A DNA stretch of 57,493 bases from Cryomorphaceae bacterium (GCA_020832345.1 JAFIEY010000196.1:1-57493), one strand, 5' to 3'; shown: positions 22,533-31,275, counted from the first letter of the stretch. Notes: a model not told the origin generated them from the sequence alone. Numbers and translations are program-made.

Positions 22533-23660
22533 ATGTATGTAAGGTCTTTAGCGGAAGCCATTAAAAAGCGAAAGAATTCGGGCAAAGCAATTGTTTTGCT
22601 CGGGCCAAGACAAGTTGGAAAAACCACGCTCATTGAGCATTTGCTCGAAGAAGAAGCGTTTTTGTTTTTAGATGGTGATGATCCTGGAATTCGCAATTTG
22701 CTCTTTGAGCCAAACACGGTGCAAATTCGTTCCATTATCGGCAATCATAAATACGTGTTTATCGATGAAGCGCAGCGGATAAACAATATTGGTCTAACGA
22801 TGAAAATCATTACTGACCGCTTTAAACATGTTCAATTATTTGCAAGTGGTTCATCTTCATTTGATTTAAGTTCAAGTGTCAATGAGCCGCTTACTGGTAG
22901 GAAATGGGAGTTTCAATTATTTCCAATTTCCTGGGAAGAATACGAAACCCATCACGGATACCTTCACGCCCATCAAACATTGGAAAACAGGTTGATTTAC
23001 GGATTCTATCCCGATGTGTTGAACCACCCGGGTGATGAGTATAGTGTGCTTGAAAACCTGACGTCCAGCTATTTATACAGAGATATTTTAGCTTATGCAG
23101 GAATACGAAAACCCGAAGTTCTCGATAAACTGGTACAAGCTTTGGCTCTTCAAGTTGGTAGTGAAGTCAATTACACTGAATTGGCTCAACTGGTGAATGT
23201 CGATAAAAACACCGTTGCCAAATACATCGATATTTTAGAAAAGGGCTATGTCGTCTTTAGACTCAATAGTTTTAGTCGGAATTTACGCAACGAAATCAAA
23301 ACCAATAACAAAATATATTTCTACGACAATGGGATTCGTAATTTGGTCATACGGAATTTCAGTCCTTTACACGAACGCAGTGATAAGGGGGCGCTTTGGG
23401 AAAATTTTCTCATTGCAGAAAGGGTAAAGCAAAATGCCTATTATCAACGAATGGCGCGCACATACTTTTGGCGAACAAAACAACAGCAAGAGGTGGATTT
23501 TGTAGAGGAGCGAAACGGAAAGATTTACGGCTATGAATTTAAATGGAGCATGAAAAAATCCGCTAAAATCCCTAAAACATTCACCAATGCATATAATGCA
23601 GAAACAATGATTGTTCACAGCGAAAATTTTAGAGAATTTGTTGTTTTGTCCAAGAGTTAA
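22533..23660 (+). CDS. AAA ATPase with DUF4143 domain
   Basis: 375 residues. The N-terminal AAA_14 domain has Walker A GPRQVGKTT (about residues 24-32) and Walker B YVFIDEAQRI (about 74-83). A winged-helix segment follows (NYTELAQLVNVDKNTVAKYI). The C-terminal DUF4143 part has a PD-(D/E)xK-like pattern: EVDFVEERNGKIYGYEFKWS. Proteins of this type are common in mobile or repeat-rich regions and their task is unproven. Full length and apparently intact. It shares the repeat-flanked block with the GxxExxY gene. Confidence 0.9.
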   Translation: MYVRSLAEAIKKRKNSGKAIVLLGPRQVGKTTLIEHLLEEEAFLFLDGDDPGIRNLLFEPNTVQIRSIIGNHKYVFIDEAQRINNIGLTMKIITDRFKHVQLFASGSSSFDLSSSVNEPLTGRKWEFQLFPISWEEYETHHGYLHAHQTLENRLIYGFYPDVLNHPGDEYSVLENLTSSYLYRDILAYAGIRKPEVLDKLVQALALQVGSEVNYTELAQLVNVDKNTVAKYIDILEKGYVVFRLNSFSRNLRNEIKTNNKIYFYDNGIRNLVIRNFSPLHERSDKGALWENFLIAERVKQNAYYQRMARTYFWRTKQQQEVDFVEERNGKIYGYEFKWSMKKSAKIPKTFTNAYNAETMIVHSENFREFVVLSKS

Positions 23661-23695
23661 TCGAACAATCCAAAAATCACCACGCATAAAGCTCA

Positions 23696-23877
23696 GCCAC
23701 GAATGCACACGAATCTTCACGAATGATTTGTTTTTATTCGTGTTTATTGGTGCTATTCGTGGCTACACAAAAGTATTTGAGGCCACAACATCACCACGCA
23801 TAAAGCTAGGCCACGAATGCACACGAATCTTCACGAATGATTTGTTTTTATTCGTGTTTATTGGTGTAATTCGTGGC
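23696..23877. repeat. R3b CACGAAT hairpin repeats, two further units
   Basis: Units at 23696-23763 and 23810-23877 are nearly identical to each other and to 22283-22350. Both are preceded by CACCACGCATAAAGCT. With the R3a array they surround the GxxExxY and DUF4143 genes on both sides. Confidence 0.9.
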
Positions 23878-23910
23878 AATAAAAGTGAATTAGCGGCAAA
23901 AGAATAGAAT

Positions 23911-23955
23911 AACTTTCATTTATTATTGAAAGTTCAGAAACGTGTTGTATATTTG
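23911..23955 (+). promoter_or_regulatory. Perfect inverted repeat and promoter of the GbsR/MarR-type regulator
   Basis: AACTTTCA (23911-23918) and TGAAAGTT (23927-23934) are a perfect 8-bp inverted repeat with an 8-bp gap, about 14 bp upstream of the -7 box TATATTTG (23948-23955). The ATG follows four bases later, so the mRNA is probably leaderless. The dyad fits an autoregulatory operator for the encoded dimeric winged-helix protein. Confidence 0.7.
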
Positions 23956-23959
23956 TGGC

Positions 23960-24463
23960 ATGGAATTCAAAGAAGCAAAATTAAAATTTATTGAATCGTG
24001 GGGAGCACTTGGTGGACAATGGGGCATTAATAAAACTATGGCCCAAATCCACGCACTTTTGATGGTAACTGATGAGTCGCTTTCCATGGAGGAGGTAATG
24101 GCGGAGCTGAATATTTCACGCGGTAATGCGTCGATGAACTTGCGCGCGTTAATGGATTGGGGCATCGTATATAAAACCTATAAATCCGGTGAACGGAAAG
24201 AATACTTTGTTGCCGAAAAAGATCTGAACGAACTGGCCATCAAAATTTCTCAAGAACGAAGCAAAAGAGAAATCAAACCCGCTTTAAAAGTGCTAAAGGA
24301 GGTGTCTTCACTCAAAAATCCCAAAAACAAAGAAGAAGTGCATTTTGTGAAACAAACCACTAAACTCTACAAGTTTGTTGGCAAGGCCGATAATGTCATT
24401 GATAAAATTATCGAGTATAAAGACAATTGGCTCTCACAACTCTTCACCAAACTCATCAAGTGA
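23960..24463 (+). CDS. GbsR/MarR-type transcriptional regulator
   Basis: 167 residues from the ATG at 23960; an in-frame GTG at 23942 lies upstream of the promoter box and is excluded. The winged-helix region contains INKTMAQIHALLMVTDESLSMEEVMAELNISRGNASMNLRALMDWG (split across residues 25-70) and the wing YKTYKSGERKEYFV. Family members bind inverted repeats as dimers; the one in front of this gene is a good candidate site. It leads a three-gene operon with a membrane protein and an epimerase. What it senses is unknown. Confidence 0.88.
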   Translation: MEFKEAKLKFIESWGALGGQWGINKTMAQIHALLMVTDESLSMEEVMAELNISRGNASMNLRALMDWGIVYKTYKSGERKEYFVAEKDLNELAIKISQERSKREIKPALKVLKEVSSLKNPKNKEEVHFVKQTTKLYKFVGKADNVIDKIIEYKDNWLSQLFTKLIK

Positions 24464-24518
24464 TTTTTTTTAATTTTAATTTTCAATGTTTTCTGAAATT
24501 TCAATAACAATAAGCGCC

Positions 24519-24908
24519 ATGAAAACCATCACACGAATCAATTTATTTGCCATCAGTTTACCCGTTGTTCTTTTGTTGGGCTTTCTCATCTTTGGAGGAT
24601 CCGTTGTTATATTTGCTATGTGGTCAACCATGCTAACTGGCGCAATACAGGTCATTTTGAGTCTAATATTGGCTTTAAAAACTAAAGGAAATCGCCAAAT
24701 CCTTCGCTACATCAGCTTTGTAGCCATCTACTTTGTGATGCTCTATACAGAATCCGTTTTAGGTGCGTTTCCCTTCACCAAAACTGCCGTTTTTAACCAA
24801 GTCTTTTTTGGTTTATCCGTAACCATTCCCGTCGTCTTGGCGATTTATCTCACTATGATTATTTACGATTTGGAAGGTGGGAAAATGACACAAAAACAGA
24901 AACCATGA
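24519..24908 (+). CDS. Small membrane protein of unknown function
   Basis: 129 residues from the ATG at 24519 (MKTITRINLFAIS); an upstream ATG at 24486 would add eleven residues and cannot be excluded. Four hydrophobic segments are visible (VVLLLGFLIFGG, WSTMLTGAIQVILSLILAL, FVAIYFVMLYTE, TIPVVLAIYLTMIIY). No family is recognised. Its stop overlaps the next start by four bases (ATGA), so translation is coupled to the epimerase gene. Confidence 0.75.
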   Translation: MKTITRINLFAISLPVVLLLGFLIFGGSVVIFAMWSTMLTGAIQVILSLILALKTKGNRQILRYISFVAIYFVMLYTESVLGAFPFTKTAVFNQVFFGLSVTIPVVLAIYLTMIIYDLEGGKMTQKQKP

Positions 24909-25822
24909 ACTCAAGTAAAATGATCCTTGCCGGAGGAACCGGCTTTCTCGGACAAGTGCTATTAGCCTACTTCAAACCTCGATTTCAAAGCATTGTGGTG
25001 CTCACAAGAGGCTCTAATCGTTTCCATGAAAATGTACAATACGTTCGTTGGGATGCAGAAAATCTAGGTGCATGGCAAAATGAACTGGAAAATGCTGCGG
25101 TACTCATTAACCTTACGGGGAAGTCGGTAAACTGTAGATATACCGCCAAAAACAAGTCGATGATACTGGCTTCGCGTATCAATAGTACTCGTGTATTGAA
25201 TCAGGCGGTGCTGCGCTGCCATACTCCGCCCCGGCACTTTATCAATTCCTCAACAGCTACCATATACCGCGATGCCTACGACAAGAAGATGGACGAGTAC
25301 ACCGGGGAAATTGGTCATGATTTTTCCATGGATGTGGCCAAGCGTTGGGAAGCGGAGTTTTTTGGAACGGATACGCCCAAGACACGAAAAACCGCCATCC
25401 GCACTTCCATTGTTTTGGGTAAAAACGGCGGTGCCTTCTTGCCGCTCAAGCGCATTACAGCTCTAGGACTGGGCGGAAAACAGGGTTCCGGAAAGCAGTT
25501 TGTCAGCTGGATTCATAGTCTCGACTTCGCCCGTGCTTTAGACTTTATTCTGGAAAAGGAACTCGAGGGTGTTATCAATGTCACAGCACCCAATCCCATC
25601 ACAAACGCCAACTTTATGGCTGTCCTTCGCAAAGCAATGGGCATGCCCCTTGGCCTAAATGCCCCCAAAGCTCTACTCGAAATCGGTACATTCTTCCTGC
25701 AAACGGAAACCGAGCTCGTCCTAAAAAGCCGCAACGTCATTCCTAAACGCCTATTGGAAGCGGGATTTGTTTTCCAGTATGAGGAGGCGGGGATGGCCGT
25801 AAGGGAGATTGTGGGTGAATGA
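24905..25822 (+). CDS. TIGR01777 family NAD(P)-dependent epimerase-like protein
   Basis: 305 residues of the extended SDR type (SDR39U1/YfcH-like). The N-terminal Rossmann motif is ILAGGTGFLGQ (G-G-T-G-F-L-G) and the family also shows VLINLTGKSVNCRY, FINSSTATIYRD, GKQFVSWIHSLDFARAL and NVTAPNPITNANFM. The C-terminal DUF1731 part is VLKSRNVIPKRLLEAGFVFQY. The reaction is not known. It is last in the regulator-led operon and its start overlaps the stop of the membrane protein gene. Confidence 0.92.
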   Translation: MNSSKMILAGGTGFLGQVLLAYFKPRFQSIVVLTRGSNRFHENVQYVRWDAENLGAWQNELENAAVLINLTGKSVNCRYTAKNKSMILASRINSTRVLNQAVLRCHTPPRHFINSSTATIYRDAYDKKMDEYTGEIGHDFSMDVAKRWEAEFFGTDTPKTRKTAIRTSIVLGKNGGAFLPLKRITALGLGGKQGSGKQFVSWIHSLDFARALDFILEKELEGVINVTAPNPITNANFMAVLRKAMGMPLGLNAPKALLEIGTFFLQTETELVLKSRNVIPKRLLEAGFVFQYEEAGMAVREIVGE

Positions 25823-25829
25823 TGCAGTC

Positions 25830-26468
25830 TTACAAAAACCGCTCACGATGATGCTTTAAATTTTCCAAGGAAGGATGTAGAGATTGATCCTGTGGTAAAA
25901 CAATCTCTTGACCGTGAAATTGTCTAAGGTTGTATGGCGATTGTTGATTTTCGGTAAAATGAGCGTGTACCACCACCCGGTAATCATCGGAAATACTGAG
26001 TAGTCCGCGATCGAAGGCGCGGTGGATGGTGGGGTTTAGGGCGATGCCGTTGGTGATGGTGTCGTCGTAAGATTCGGCAAAGGGCACGATGTGGCAGGCG
26101 TCGATCATGGAAATATTAGAAGTGGCATCTAGGCGCATACCGGAAACGGCACAGGTGTAGTTATAGATTTTAGGGATTTCACGCTTAAACACACCACTGC
26201 GGATGAAGATTTCTTCTTGAAAGAGGTTGTCATCAAGTTGTTGCTTAAGATTTAGAATTTTTCTACGATAGACTTCGGAAGATTCGTGTAACATATTTGC
26301 ATCAGGCAGGTCTGCGTTGAAGTTTGTGTCTATTGCATTGGGGAAGTAGTGTTCCAGCAAACTGATTTTAAAAATATCTCGACTTTCAGGCTGGACAAGA
26401 AATTCGGATAAGGTTTTATCAATAAAGACGCAATTTACAGCAGTGTTCAAATTAGCAAAGCTGCGCAT
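25830..26468 (-). pseudogene. HNH restriction endonuclease, probably N-terminally truncated
   Basis: 212 residues starting MRSFANLN. The HNH core is visible: YTCAVSGMR, then IDACHIVPFAESYDD, and NGIALNPTIHRAFDRGLLSI. Relatives (HNH restriction enzymes, some of which read phosphorothioate or methylated DNA) usually carry about 100 more residues before the MRSF-like position, holding a DNA-reading domain. Here a stop codon lies in frame only about seven codons upstream of this ATG, so that domain is missing. The break lies within 100 bp of the left edge of the restriction island. It may still give a nuclease domain. It converges on the epimerase gene with a 7-bp gap. Confidence 0.65.
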
Positions 26469-26543
26469 GGAGCTCTTTGAGGCAATCTAAGTTTCACAAC
26501 TGGGGTTTGCCAAAAAATTAATAACCGGCAAAAAAGTAATTAG

Positions 26544-26551
26544 TACCTTTG
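26544..26551 (+). promoter_or_regulatory. -7 promoter box TACCTTTG at the left edge of the island
   Basis: Exact TAnnTTTG match 21 bp before the ATG at 26573. It would drive the two-gene unit at 26573-27785. Confidence 0.6.
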
Positions 26552-26572
26552 TATGAAATTTAATTATAGGAA

Positions 26573-27496
26573 ATGAGTATAGACCTTAAAAAAGGTATTT
26601 CATTGAAAATTGAAGGAGAGCTTGGCAAACACCAAACACTTTCCATCGACAAACTGATAGAGATTTCTAAGTCTTTACAGGAATTGGTCTTTTCTGTAAT
26701 CAGAAATGAATTGGAGGTTGAGAAAGGAATTAACCTAGATAACTTCAAATTAGAATTATCCGACTTTTCAGGTGGTAGTGCAATACCAACTTTTGTTTTG
26801 CCACACCACAAACAGCAATCAATCCATCCTGTCGAAACCCAAACCAAAGATTTAGAAACTAAGCTTGAAGAGGCCTTTCAGATAATGCATTCCGGTAATT
26901 ACGGTCAACTGAAAGAAAAATATCCTGATTTTATCCGGAGGAATGAAATGGTAAATTCAATTTACAACCTCTCTAATTCATTTAACAACTCCCCTGTATA
27001 CATTGGAGAATATGACCGAGAGACAAATAAATTTAAGGAAAATTTCAAGGCTAAAAAATTCAGGACATCAGTTAAAAACAGCTTAATAATCAAAGTAGAT
27101 AACGAGAATAGTACAAGCGAAGAAAGTGCATTTGCTGAAATTAAATTGATAACTAGAGGCAATAAAGCTACTAGGAAACAGATTACATCAATTATCTCAA
27201 AAGACAATCATTCTCTCTCCTACTCTCCAAATGAAATACAAATCAACAATCGTCATTACATTTTTAATTTCCCTTTAAGATGTCTATATAAATTTGAAGA
27301 TAATGTACACTTCATTCAAAATGAAATGCTTGATTTAATTGGCACCGGTGATAATGAAAATGACGCTGAAAACTCTTTTAAAGAAGAATTCGATTATTTA
27401 TACAATCGTTTGCAGGATTTAGAAAAAAATCAACTTACGAAGAGAATGAATAAAATTAAAGCAGCGTTTGAATTTATTATTAAATCTGTTGATTAA
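26573..27496 (+). CDS. Unknown 307-residue protein, paired with a HicA-like protein
   Basis: No family is recognised. The start MSIDLKKGISLKIEGELGKH leads into a predicted amphipathic helix (LIEISKSLQELVFSVIRNEL), then a glycine/serine turn (DFSGGSAIPTFVLP), a mixed alpha/beta middle, and a coiled-coil-prone C-terminus (FKEEFDYLYNRLQDLEKNQL). No signal peptide or membrane segment. The sequence is A/T-rich like the following restriction genes. The next gene starts one base after its stop codon, so the two are one unit. Its place at the edge of a defence island suggests a toxin-antitoxin or anti-phage role, which is inference. Confidence 0.8.
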   Translation: MSIDLKKGISLKIEGELGKHQTLSIDKLIEISKSLQELVFSVIRNELEVEKGINLDNFKLELSDFSGGSAIPTFVLPHHKQQSIHPVETQTKDLETKLEEAFQIMHSGNYGQLKEKYPDFIRRNEMVNSIYNLSNSFNNSPVYIGEYDRETNKFKENFKAKKFRTSVKNSLIIKVDNENSTSEESAFAEIKLITRGNKATRKQITSIISKDNHSLSYSPNEIQINNRHYIFNFPLRCLYKFEDNVHFIQNEMLDLIGTGDNENDAENSFKEEFDYLYNRLQDLEKNQLTKRMNKIKAAFEFIIKSVD

Positions 27497-27497
27497 A

Positions 27498-27785
27498 ATG
27501 GCGTTAAACAAGAAAAAAACATATAAAAATCTGAAGAAAAAAGGATTCGTTGACTCAACACGAAAAAGCGATGACCACTTATATTTAGAATTATTTCATG
27601 AAGGAAAATTAGTGCTTTACACAAAAATTAGTCACGGAAGCTCTAAAGATATCGGCAAATCATTAATATCTCAAATGGCTCGTCAATGCAACTTGAACAC
27701 CAATGATTTTAAAGATTTAGCTAATTGCCCTCTGTCAAAAGAAGCTTATTACAAAATACTAGACGATAACGATTATTTAGAATGA
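27498..27785 (+). CDS. HicA-like small protein, possible toxin
   Basis: 95 residues from the ATG at 27498. A small alpha-beta-beta-alpha pattern is visible: KTYKNLKKKGFVDSTRKSDD, LYLELFHEGKLVLYTKISHG and KSLISQMARQCNLNTNDFKDL. KISHGSSKDIG resembles the strand and catalytic-histidine loop of HicA mRNA interferases (dsRNA-binding fold), with histidines at about residues 23 and 41. It also has an unusual conserved end, CPLSKEAYYKIL. No HicB antitoxin is nearby; the 307-residue gene upstream would have to be the partner. The identity as a toxin is not established. Confidence 0.65.
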   Translation: MALNKKKTYKNLKKKGFVDSTRKSDDHLYLELFHEGKLVLYTKISHGSSKDIGKSLISQMARQCNLNTNDFKDLANCPLSKEAYYKILDDNDYLE

Positions 27786-27897
27786 TATGCAAATTGTGAT
27801 TGGGTGAATCATTTTAAAAGTCAGGAATACTTTTTATCTTGAAAAATGACATAATCAGAATTTAAAGTTTATTTTAGCCTCCTGATCCTTTAATGAA

Positions 27898-28092
27898 ATG
27901 AACAGAATTAAAGCAGTACTTACTGAAAAAGGGATAAAGCAAACGTGGCTGGCTAACCAACTGGGTAAAAGCTACAATATGGTGAATGGATATGTGCAAA
28001 ACAGACAACAACCAAGGCTTGAAATACTAACTGAAGTTGCAAAAATTCTTGATGTTGACATCAAAGAGCTAATCGTTTCAACGAAAAACTAA
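27898..28092 (+). CDS. XRE-type helix-turn-helix protein, probable controller of the restriction system
   Basis: 64 residues, essentially one Cro/C1-type HTH domain: KGIKQTWLANQLGKSYNMVNGYVQNRQQP then LEILTEVAKILDVDIKELI, in the normal helix order. It is immediately followed (2 bp) by the vsr gene and the methyltransferase. Small HTH proteins at this position usually act as C proteins that time expression of restriction genes. A 112-bp gap precedes it and no exact -7 box is seen there. Confidence 0.9.
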   Translation: MNRIKAVLTEKGIKQTWLANQLGKSYNMVNGYVQNRQQPRLEILTEVAKILDVDIKELIVSTKN

Positions 28093-28094
28093 GA

Positions 28095-28523
28095 ATGGCT
28101 GATGTACACGATATAGCTACCAGAAGCTACAACATGAGCAAAATAAAGGGCAAGGACACAAAGCCCGAAATGCTTTTGCGCAAATATCTTCATTCAAAGG
28201 GGTTGCGATATCGGCTTCACAACAAAAACCTTCCCGGAAAACCTGATGTAATTCTCAAAAAATACCGCACTGTTATTTTTGTAAATGGTTGCTTCTGGCA
28301 TGGACACAAAGGGTGCAAATACTTTGTAATTCCAAAAACAAGAACGAGATGGTGGATAGAAAAAATTGAAGAAACAAAAAAAAGAGATAGTAAATCAATA
28401 AGGGACTTAAAAGAGCTCGGCTGGAATCCGATGATCGTATGGGAATGTGAGTTAAAGCCAGAGAAGAGAAATGATACCCTTGAAAAAACTTACTTCGCAA
28501 TAATAAAAGAAGATAAATATTAA
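28095..28523 (+). CDS. vsr: Very short patch repair endonuclease
   Basis: 142 residues with Vsr family motifs: ATRSYNMSKIKGKDTKPE, LHNKNLPGKPDVILKKYRTVIFVNGCFWHGH and CKYFVIPKTRTRWW. The catalytic aspartate is in GKPDVIL and the two histidines in FWHGH. Vsr nicks DNA beside T:G mismatches that arise when 5-methylcytosine deaminates, so it is the usual companion of a cytosine-C5 methyltransferase, here the next gene. Gene junctions are 2 bp upstream and 0 bp downstream, so it is within one operon. Confidence 0.96.
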   Translation: MADVHDIATRSYNMSKIKGKDTKPEMLLRKYLHSKGLRYRLHNKNLPGKPDVILKKYRTVIFVNGCFWHGHKGCKYFVIPKTRTRWWIEKIEETKKRDSKSIRDLKELGWNPMIVWECELKPEKRNDTLEKTYFAIIKEDKY

Positions 28524-29633
28524 ATGACCAAAAAGAAAACGGATTTCAAATTCATTGACCTGTTTGCAGGGATTGGCGGCTTTCATATAGCCATGCACGA
28601 ACATGGTGGCAAATGTGTATTTGCATCAGAAATTGATAAATTTGCGCGCAAGACTTATGAGCATAACTTTAGAAATTTATCGCCCGAGATTTTTGAAAAC
28701 GGTAATTTTAATGAAGACATTACAGATTCTAAGCTTGACTACTCAAACATACCGGATTTTGATATTCTTTGTGCAGGCTTCCCTTGTCAGCCTTTTTCAC
28801 ATGCCGGGTTAAAAAAAGGATTTGATGATACAAGAGGAACCTTGTTTTTCAATATCAAAGAAATTGTCAGAGCAAAAATTGAAGCTAATAACCACAATAA
28901 AAAAGCTGTAATTCCTAAAGTCCTTCTCTTAGAAAATGTAAAGGGCTTTAAAAACCATGATAAAGGAAATACTTTTAAGGTTGTAGTTAGAACTTTAAAC
29001 GAATTAGGTTATGAAGTTGCCGCCGAAGTATTGAACAGCAAACACTTTGGTGTTCCTCAAAATAGAGAAAGGATTTTCATTGTAGCGTGGCACAGAGATT
29101 CTATTAACAAAACTCACTTTAAGTTTCCATTCGGACTTAATGAAAACAATGAAGTGATCTTTGAAAAGGAAAAACGTGACGAAGAAGCAAAGAAAATTTG
29201 TGTTGGTAATATTCTCCTAAAAGCTAAAGAGCTGGATAAACTGGAAAGTAGAGACCAAAAAACATACACCATTTCGGAAAAACTCTGGTCTGGTCATAAA
29301 AGAAGAAGGATTAAACATGCGGAAAAGGGAAATGGTTTCGGATATTCCTTATTCAATGCAAAATCACCTTATACCAGTACTATTTCAGCGAGGTATTATA
29401 AGGACGGCAGTGAAATCCTTATAGAACAAAAAGGAATAGAAAACAGACCTGAGAGGCCAAGAAAACTTCATCCAATTGAGGCTGCCCGTCTTCAGGGCTA
29501 TCCTATAGACACTTGGTATGAAATCCCTGTTTCAGATAACCAGGCATACAAACAATTTGGGAATAGTGTTTCTATTCCTGTGGTTAAAACAATAGCGTCA
29601 GAGATAATCACACAACTATTAAAAGCAAAATAA
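28524..29633 (+). CDS. DNA (cytosine-5) methyltransferase
   Basis: 369 residues with all standard C5-MTase motifs: I (FIDLFAGIGGFHIAMHEHG), IV with the catalytic cysteine (CAGFPCQPFSHAG), VI (LLENVKGF), VIII (QNRERIFIV) and X (KQFGNSVSIPV). The target recognition domain lies between about residues 200 and 310; its specificity cannot be read. It protects host DNA from the nuclease encoded downstream. One methyltransferase implies a palindromic site, unlike LlaJI and BsuMI, which have two. It is followed one base later by the McrB-like gene. Confidence 0.96.
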   Translation: MTKKKTDFKFIDLFAGIGGFHIAMHEHGGKCVFASEIDKFARKTYEHNFRNLSPEIFENGNFNEDITDSKLDYSNIPDFDILCAGFPCQPFSHAGLKKGFDDTRGTLFFNIKEIVRAKIEANNHNKKAVIPKVLLLENVKGFKNHDKGNTFKVVVRTLNELGYEVAAEVLNSKHFGVPQNRERIFIVAWHRDSINKTHFKFPFGLNENNEVIFEKEKRDEEAKKICVGNILLKAKELDKLESRDQKTYTISEKLWSGHKRRRIKHAEKGNGFGYSLFNAKSPYTSTISARYYKDGSEILIEQKGIENRPERPRKLHPIEAARLQGYPIDTWYEIPVSDNQAYKQFGNSVSIPVVKTIASEIITQLLKAK

Positions 29634-29634
29634 T

Positions 29635-31275
29635 ATGGAATGGCTAGACTTTTCAGAATTCGAAAATACCGACTCAAAATTCACAGCTGAACTACCCGAC
29701 AAAGGGGGGTATGTTACATTTAGCAATTCGGGCAAAGGAAGTGAAAAAAAATATTTCACTTTGAGCCTTGATTCATTTTTATTTTGCCTGAAGGATATTC
29801 TAAATAATCATTCAAATTTTCTGGGACATGAAAAATATGACGAGAAAGAGTGGAGGGACATAGGAAGTAAATACTTTACAGATAAAACTGCTAAAGCACA
29901 GTGCACAGTTCAAACCAAGCCAATGTTTGCAACCCTAAGCAAGATTATAATGTGGGCAAATAAGCCAACTTATAATTCTAATAATCCTGAGGATAGAATT
30001 ATACTTGATGGTACCGCATTAAATCAAGCAGTTAATAAACTTGAAGTTTTATCAAACATTTTTTCACCCACACAAAAGCTGGAAAAAGTAAAGAAAAACA
30101 TTAAAACCACACCCCAGGTTCAATTTGATATTACTTCCTTTATTGAAAGCCTGAATATAACCGGATTAGCATATTCAAATAGGCTAATCACCAGGTTTAT
30201 TTCATCCCTCCTCTCCAAACCCTTCGTCATTCTCACAGGCCTGTCCGGCTCAGGAAAAACCAAACTCGCCCAGGCTTTTGTGCAGTGGGTTTGTCAAAAC
30301 GAAAGTCAGTATCGCATTATTCCCGTAGGCGCTGACTGGACGAATCGTGAGCCTCTTCTGGGGTACCCCAACGGCCTGGATGAAACCAAGTATGTCTCTC
30401 CTGATAGCGGTGCATTAGATCTTATTTTGGAGGCCTCTGAGAAACCTGATCTTCCACATTTCATGATACTCGATGAAATGAACCTGAGTCATGTTGAAAG
30501 ATATTTTGCGGACTTTTTGAGTATCATGGAATCAGAAGACACCATAAAGCTTTATTCAGGTGAAGAACGCACAGACAGCACCAATAAAACTATTAAAAAT
30601 GAGATACCTTTGCCAGATAACCTATTCATTATAGGCACCGTAAACATCGATGAAACAACATACATGTTTAGTCCTAAAGTTTTAGACAGAGCCAATGTGA
30701 TAGAGTTTAGAATTTCGCCAAAAGAAATGAAAGACTTTTTGGGTAGTAGCCAAAAACCTATAATGAAAAACCTATTTGTAAATGGAAAGAAGGAACAAGG
30801 TGGTTTAGGGCAAAATATGGCGGTTGATTTTTTGAATAAGGCGAAAAATAGTGAAATAAATCACGGGCTGGATATTGGCATACTGAACGATTTCTTTGTT
30901 GAATTACAGAATGTGGGCGCTGAGTTTGGTTACAGAAGCGCGTCGGAAATTGCGCTGCTACTCACCAAACTCGATGATGATATTTCAGTGGATGAAAAAA
31001 TAGACATTGCCATTATGCAAAAACTGTTGCCAAAGCTGCATGGGTCGCGAAAAAAACTTTCAGGGCCACTGGAATCTTTGGCCGGTTTTTGCATTAAGAA
31101 AAAAAGCCCCTATGACGATGCAAACAGACGTGAAGCATACAAGAAATACATAAACGATAACAGAAGTGAAGCCGAAAAAGCTAATCTCATAAAATACCCG
31201 CTTTCTTTTGAGAAGATTGAGCGCATGTACAAAAATGCTATTGACAACGGATTCACAAGTTATGCAGAAGCTTAA
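29635..31275 (+). CDS. McrB-like AAA+ GTPase/ATPase of a restriction system
   Basis: 546 residues. The N-terminal 180 residues are not recognised and are probably the DNA-reading part. The AAA+ core has Walker A GLSGSGKTKLAQAF (about residue 202), the signature NREPLLGYPNGLDE, Walker B MILDEMNLSHVERYFADFL and sensor GTVNIDETTYMFSPKVLDRAN, all typical for the McrB/AAA_5 group. McrB proteins translocate along DNA and drive a McrC nuclease. Its C-terminal stop overlaps the next start by one base (TAATG). Together with a C5-methyltransferase this arrangement matches LlaJI (R1) and BsuMI restriction systems. Confidence 0.9.
   Translation: MEWLDFSEFENTDSKFTAELPDKGGYVTFSNSGKGSEKKYFTLSLDSFLFCLKDILNNHSNFLGHEKYDEKEWRDIGSKYFTDKTAKAQCTVQTKPMFATLSKIIMWANKPTYNSNNPEDRIILDGTALNQAVNKLEVLSNIFSPTQKLEKVKKNIKTTPQVQFDITSFIESLNITGLAYSNRLITRFISSLLSKPFVILTGLSGSGKTKLAQAFVQWVCQNESQYRIIPVGADWTNREPLLGYPNGLDETKYVSPDSGALDLILEASEKPDLPHFMILDEMNLSHVERYFADFLSIMESEDTIKLYSGEERTDSTNKTIKNEIPLPDNLFIIGTVNIDETTYMFSPKVLDRANVIEFRISPKEMKDFLGSSQKPIMKNLFVNGKKEQGGLGQNMAVDFLNKAKNSEINHGLDIGILNDFFVELQNVGAEFGYRSASEIALLLTKLDDDISVDEKIDIAIMQKLLPKLHGSRKKLSGPLESLAGFCIKKKSPYDDANRREAYKKYINDNRSEAEKANLIKYPLSFEKIERMYKNAIDNGFTSYAEA

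Noticed and set aside
21317-23877. CRISPR array
   Set aside because: Units are long hairpins of about 70-118 bp without short unique spacers, and no cas gene is present.
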